Assembly (NCBI GenBank): GCA_934378025.1
Contig: CAKRPM010000059.1
Coordinates: forward strand, 1 to 7,587
Source: an uncultured Eubacteriales bacterium
GTDB taxonomy: Bacteria; Bacillota; Clostridia; Oscillospirales; QAKW01
Direction: 5' to 3'
DNA: 7,587 nt
How positions within the stretch are numbered: the first letter of the stretch is position 1; each line of letters opens with the position of its first letter. Positions 6,273-7,587 of the stretch are shown here, one piece after another. The notes under the pieces were generated by a model that saw nothing but the letters and a program-made list of their open reading frames with translations, did not search any database and was not told where the DNA came from. Made by a program: the position numbers and the translations under genes.

Positions 6273-7084
6273 AACAGCAAAGCGCCGCGCTGCGCTTTTT
6301 ATACCAAACCGTGCCGGGGCGGTGGCTGTTGCGCCCGTTGGTCAGCCGCTCGGTGTCAAAGGCGGCGGGCAGGTTTTTGGACAGTCGGCTGTCCCGTCCG
6401 TTGATTGCGCCTTTTGTGCGCAAAAACGGCATTGACCTTTCGGAATTTGAATGTAACTTTCACAGCTTTAACGATTGCTTCAGCCGTAAAATCAAGGCGG
6501 GGCGCCGCCCGGTGGTAATGGATCCGCAGGCATTGATTGCGCCGTGCGACGGACTTTTAAGCGCGTTTCGCGTGGAAAAGGGAACTGTGCTTGCGGTCAA
6601 ACAAAGCCGCTATACCCTCGATTCTTTGTTGGGCGACCCCACGCTTGCCGAAAACTATCAAAACGGCCGGTGCCTTGTTTTTCGCCTTTGCGTGCAGCAT
6701 TATCATCGGTATTGCTATGTTGACGGCGGTCATAAGGGCGAAAATGTCTTTTTGCCCGGAAAATTGCATACCGTGCGCCCGATCGCCTTGGCGCAAAGAC
6801 CCGTGTTTATCGAAAACTGTCGGGAGTATACGGTGATTGACAGTCCCGTCTTCGGCCCGATGGTGCAGATGGAGGTCGGGGCGATGCTGGTGGGAAAAAT
6901 CCAAAATTATGCCGGATCGGGCACAGTGGTGCGCGGTGCGGAGAAGGGGCGCTTTTTGTACGGCGGCAGTACGATTATCGTATTGCTCAAAGAGGCCGCC
7001 CTGCGCCCGGATATTCTCAAAAACAGCGCCGACGGTACGGAAACTCCGGTAAAACTGGGGGAGCGTATCGGTGCTCGTGAATAA
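6266..7084 (+). CDS. psd: Phosphatidylserine decarboxylase proenzyme
   Basis: A 272-residue pyruvoyl-dependent decarboxylase that turns phosphatidylserine into phosphatidylethanolamine at the membrane. The signatures are all present: PCDG with the self-processing Asp at D95, QHYHRYCYVDGG (144-155) with the triad His at H147, MEVGAMLVG (202-210), KGRFLYGGST (227-236) where cleavage between G234 and S235 would leave the small alpha subunit starting with the pyruvoyl group made from S235. The GGST form replaces the LGST of E. coli Psd. The proenzyme would split into a beta chain of 234 residues and an alpha chain of 38. Start choice is uncertain: ATG 6266 overlaps the pssA stop by 7 bases, and an in-frame GTG at 6251 is also possible; neither has a clear ribosome site, consistent with coupling to pssA translation. 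It is the last gene of the operon, followed 11 bases later by a terminator. Confidence 0.95.
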   Translation: MVEQQSAALRFLYQTVPGRWLLRPLVSRSVSKAAGRFLDSRLSRPLIAPFVRKNGIDLSEFECNFHSFNDCFSRKIKAGRRPVVMDPQALIAPCDGLLSAFRVEKGTVLAVKQSRYTLDSLLGDPTLAENYQNGRCLVFRLCVQHYHRYCYVDGGHKGENVFLPGKLHTVRPIALAQRPVFIENCREYTVIDSPVFGPMVQMEVGAMLVGKIQNYAGSGTVVRGAEKGRFLYGGSTIIVLLKEAALRPDILKNSADGTETPVKLGERIGARE

Positions 7085-7095
7085 AAAAGCTTTTT

Positions 7096-7133
7096 TCGCC
7101 CGTTCATTTTTTGGACGGGCGATTCTTTTTTTC
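7096..7133 (+). terminator. Intrinsic terminator of the PAP2-pssA-psd operon
   Basis: TCGCCCGTTC (7096-7105) pairs with GGACGGGCGA (7113-7122), ten pairs with one G-T wobble, around a 7-base T-rich loop, followed by ATTCTTTTTTTC. Directly before it, a 14-base perfect palindrome AAAAAAGCTTTTTT (7083-7096) begins at the psd stop codon. Confidence 0.93.
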
Positions 7134-7136
7134 TCC

Positions 7137-7217
7137 GCCGACGCCTTTTCCCGCAAGCCGACGCCTTTTCCCGCAAGCCGACGCCTTTTCCCGCAAGCCG
7201 ACGTTTTTTCCCCGCAA
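7137..7217. repeat. 20-bp tandem repeat, three perfect copies plus one degenerate
   Basis: The unit GCCGACGCCTTTTCCCGCAA occurs head to tail at 7137-7156, 7157-7176 and 7177-7196 without a mismatch. A fourth copy at 7197-7217 has CC changed to TT and one extra C (21 bases). There are no spacers and no internal dyad. The array starts just after the psd terminator and lies outside any supported gene. It looks like a recently expanded minisatellite whose copy number may vary among strains. Confidence 0.95.
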
Positions 7218-7258
7218 GCGCGCGGTGCTGTTCGGGCAAGCGGGTGTTTTTCAGCGGA

Positions 7259-7316
7259 ATTTTTTGAAAAAATATTGCCGCAGCGCCGCCATTTTAAAAT
7301 TTTTGCCGCGCGGCGG
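7259..7316. repeat. Cluster of short palindromes
   Basis: In 58 bases there are ATTTTTT-G-AAAAAAT (7259-7273), ATTTTAAAAT (7291-7300) and GCCGCGCGGC (7305-7314). CCGCC (7286-7290) can also pair with GGCGG (7312-7316). Together they alternate AT-rich and GC-rich dyads immediately before a strong promoter. The function is unknown; possibilities are a protein-binding region, or a back-up terminator for read-through from psd. Confidence 0.45.
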
Positions 7317-7324
7317 ATTTTCTG

Positions 7325-7353
7325 TTGAAAAATTTGACCCGCTGTGATACAAT
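7325..7353 (+). promoter_or_regulatory. Strong sigma-A promoter upstream of a short transcript
   Basis: TTGAAA (7325-7330), a 17-base spacer and TACAAT (7348-7353), with a TGN extension (TGA at 7345-7347), form a well-matched rightward promoter. Transcription would begin near 7360. No protein gene with a ribosome site follows within the window. Confidence 0.72.
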
Positions 7354-7359
7354 AAAACC

Positions 7360-7509
7360 AAAGATCCGACTTGACGCTGTTTTGACGGCGCTTTTTGATA
7401 TGGAACGGATCGAGCGAACAGAAAATCAAACGTGTCCTTAGGCGCCGAACCGATGGGCATAGGCGTGATTTTTATAAAAAAGCGGGGAGCCGCCGCAAGG
7501 CGGTTTTTT
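7360..7509 (+). ncRNA. Candidate small RNA (or structured leader), ~150 nt
   Basis: A promoter at one end and a terminator at the other bracket about 150 bases without a convincing reading frame. GATCCG (7363-7368) pairs with CGGATC (7406-7411), enclosing an inner hairpin CGCTGT (7375-7380) with ACGGCG (7385-7390) followed by CTTTTTG. GCGCC (7442-7446) can pair with GGCGT (7462-7466). The single-stranded middle is A-rich (7417-7430). The only frames are a 13-codon one from ATG 7400 and a 27-codon one from ATG 7453 that would run through the terminator; neither has a ribosome site. I do not recognise 6S, SRP, tmRNA, RNase P or a known riboswitch. It may also be the attenuated leader of a gene beyond the right edge. 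Confidence 0.45.
7488..7509 (+). terminator. Intrinsic terminator of the small transcript
   Basis: CCGCC (7490-7494) pairs with GGCGG (7499-7503) around a GCAA tetraloop, with two weaker closing pairs (A-T and G-T), followed by six T residues (7504-7509). The stem is short but GC-rich with a stable GNRA loop, a typical intrinsic terminator. Confidence 0.7.
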
Positions 7510-7519
7510 AAAAACAAAG

Positions 7520-7539
7520 CGGTTAGCATATTCTAACCG
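7520..7539 (-). terminator. Inverted repeat, possible terminator of a leftward gene beyond the edge
   Basis: CGGTTAG (7520-7526) and CTAACCG (7533-7539) are perfect 7-base arms around a 6-base loop. Read on the minus strand, the hairpin is followed by CTTTGTTTTT, as in an intrinsic terminator for a gene entering from the right. No such gene is visible, so an operator or a plus-strand leader hairpin remains possible. Confidence 0.35.
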
Positions 7540-7587
7540 ATGCTTTTGCGGGTTGAAAAACAAAATGCAAGTTTAATGGACAGTTAG

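Noticed and set aside
7137..7217. Tandem repeats as a CRISPR array
   Set aside because: Units are directly adjacent at 20 bases with no spacers, there is no internal dyad, and no cas genes are present.
7071..7347. Plus-strand small frames through the tandem repeats (RKPTPFPA-like peptides)
   Set aside because: They run through the psd terminator, have no ribosome site, and their repeated peptide only reflects the DNA repeat.
6557..7429. 290-codon minus-strand frame across psd and the repeat region
   Set aside because: It is antisense to the well-supported psd gene and crosses both a terminator and the repeat array; the Lys/Arg-rich translation has no recognisable domain.

Overview
The window looks like chromosomal DNA from a Gram-positive-type anaerobe of the class Clostridia, plausibly Oscillospirales/Ruminococcaceae-like. 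This is an inference. The reasons are Bacillota-style sigma-A promoters, strong GGAGG-type ribosome sites, an exported S-layer-homology (SLH) protein, the rsmI/yabB-type methyltransferase pair also known near each other in Bacillus, and a PssA/Psd phosphatidylethanolamine cluster. Nothing points to a phage, plasmid or insertion element.

Layout. (1) Positions 1-1302, minus strand: a tRNA(Val)-A37 N6-methyltransferase-family gene (TrmN6/YabB type), followed with an ATGA overlap by rsmI (16S rRNA 2'-O-methyltransferase), whose 3' end is cut off by the left edge. (2) Positions 1303-1498: a divergent intergenic region with two near-consensus sigma-A promoters back to back and a GCACAA/TTGTGC inverted repeat between them. 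(3) Positions 1499-3532, plus strand: a 677-residue secreted SLH protein, ended by a 13-bp-stem terminator. (4) Positions 3591-3842: a candidate extended -10 promoter and an unusually long, hairpin-rich leader. (5) Positions 3843-7084: four tightly packed plus-strand genes for a PAP2-family phosphatase or transferase, an LPG_synthase_TM (YbhN/MprF-flippase-like) membrane protein, phosphatidylserine synthase (PssA) and phosphatidylserine decarboxylase (Psd), then a strong terminator. (6) Positions 7085-7587: about 500 bases without a protein gene. It holds the psd terminator, a 20-bp tandem repeat (three perfect copies plus one degenerate), AT- and GC-rich palindromes, a strong promoter driving an apparent ~150-nt transcript with its own terminator (small RNA candidate), and a final inverted repeat.

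How the genes work together. PssA would make phosphatidylserine from CDP-diacylglycerol and serine, and Psd would convert it to phosphatidylethanolamine. The two upstream membrane proteins are of families that handle lipid phosphates or move lipids across the bilayer, so the operon reads as a PE synthesis and handling unit. The two methyltransferases modify the translation apparatus. The SLH protein is a separate cell-surface transcription unit. The parts least explained by known families are the structured leader of the lipid operon and the orphan small-RNA-like unit at the right end.
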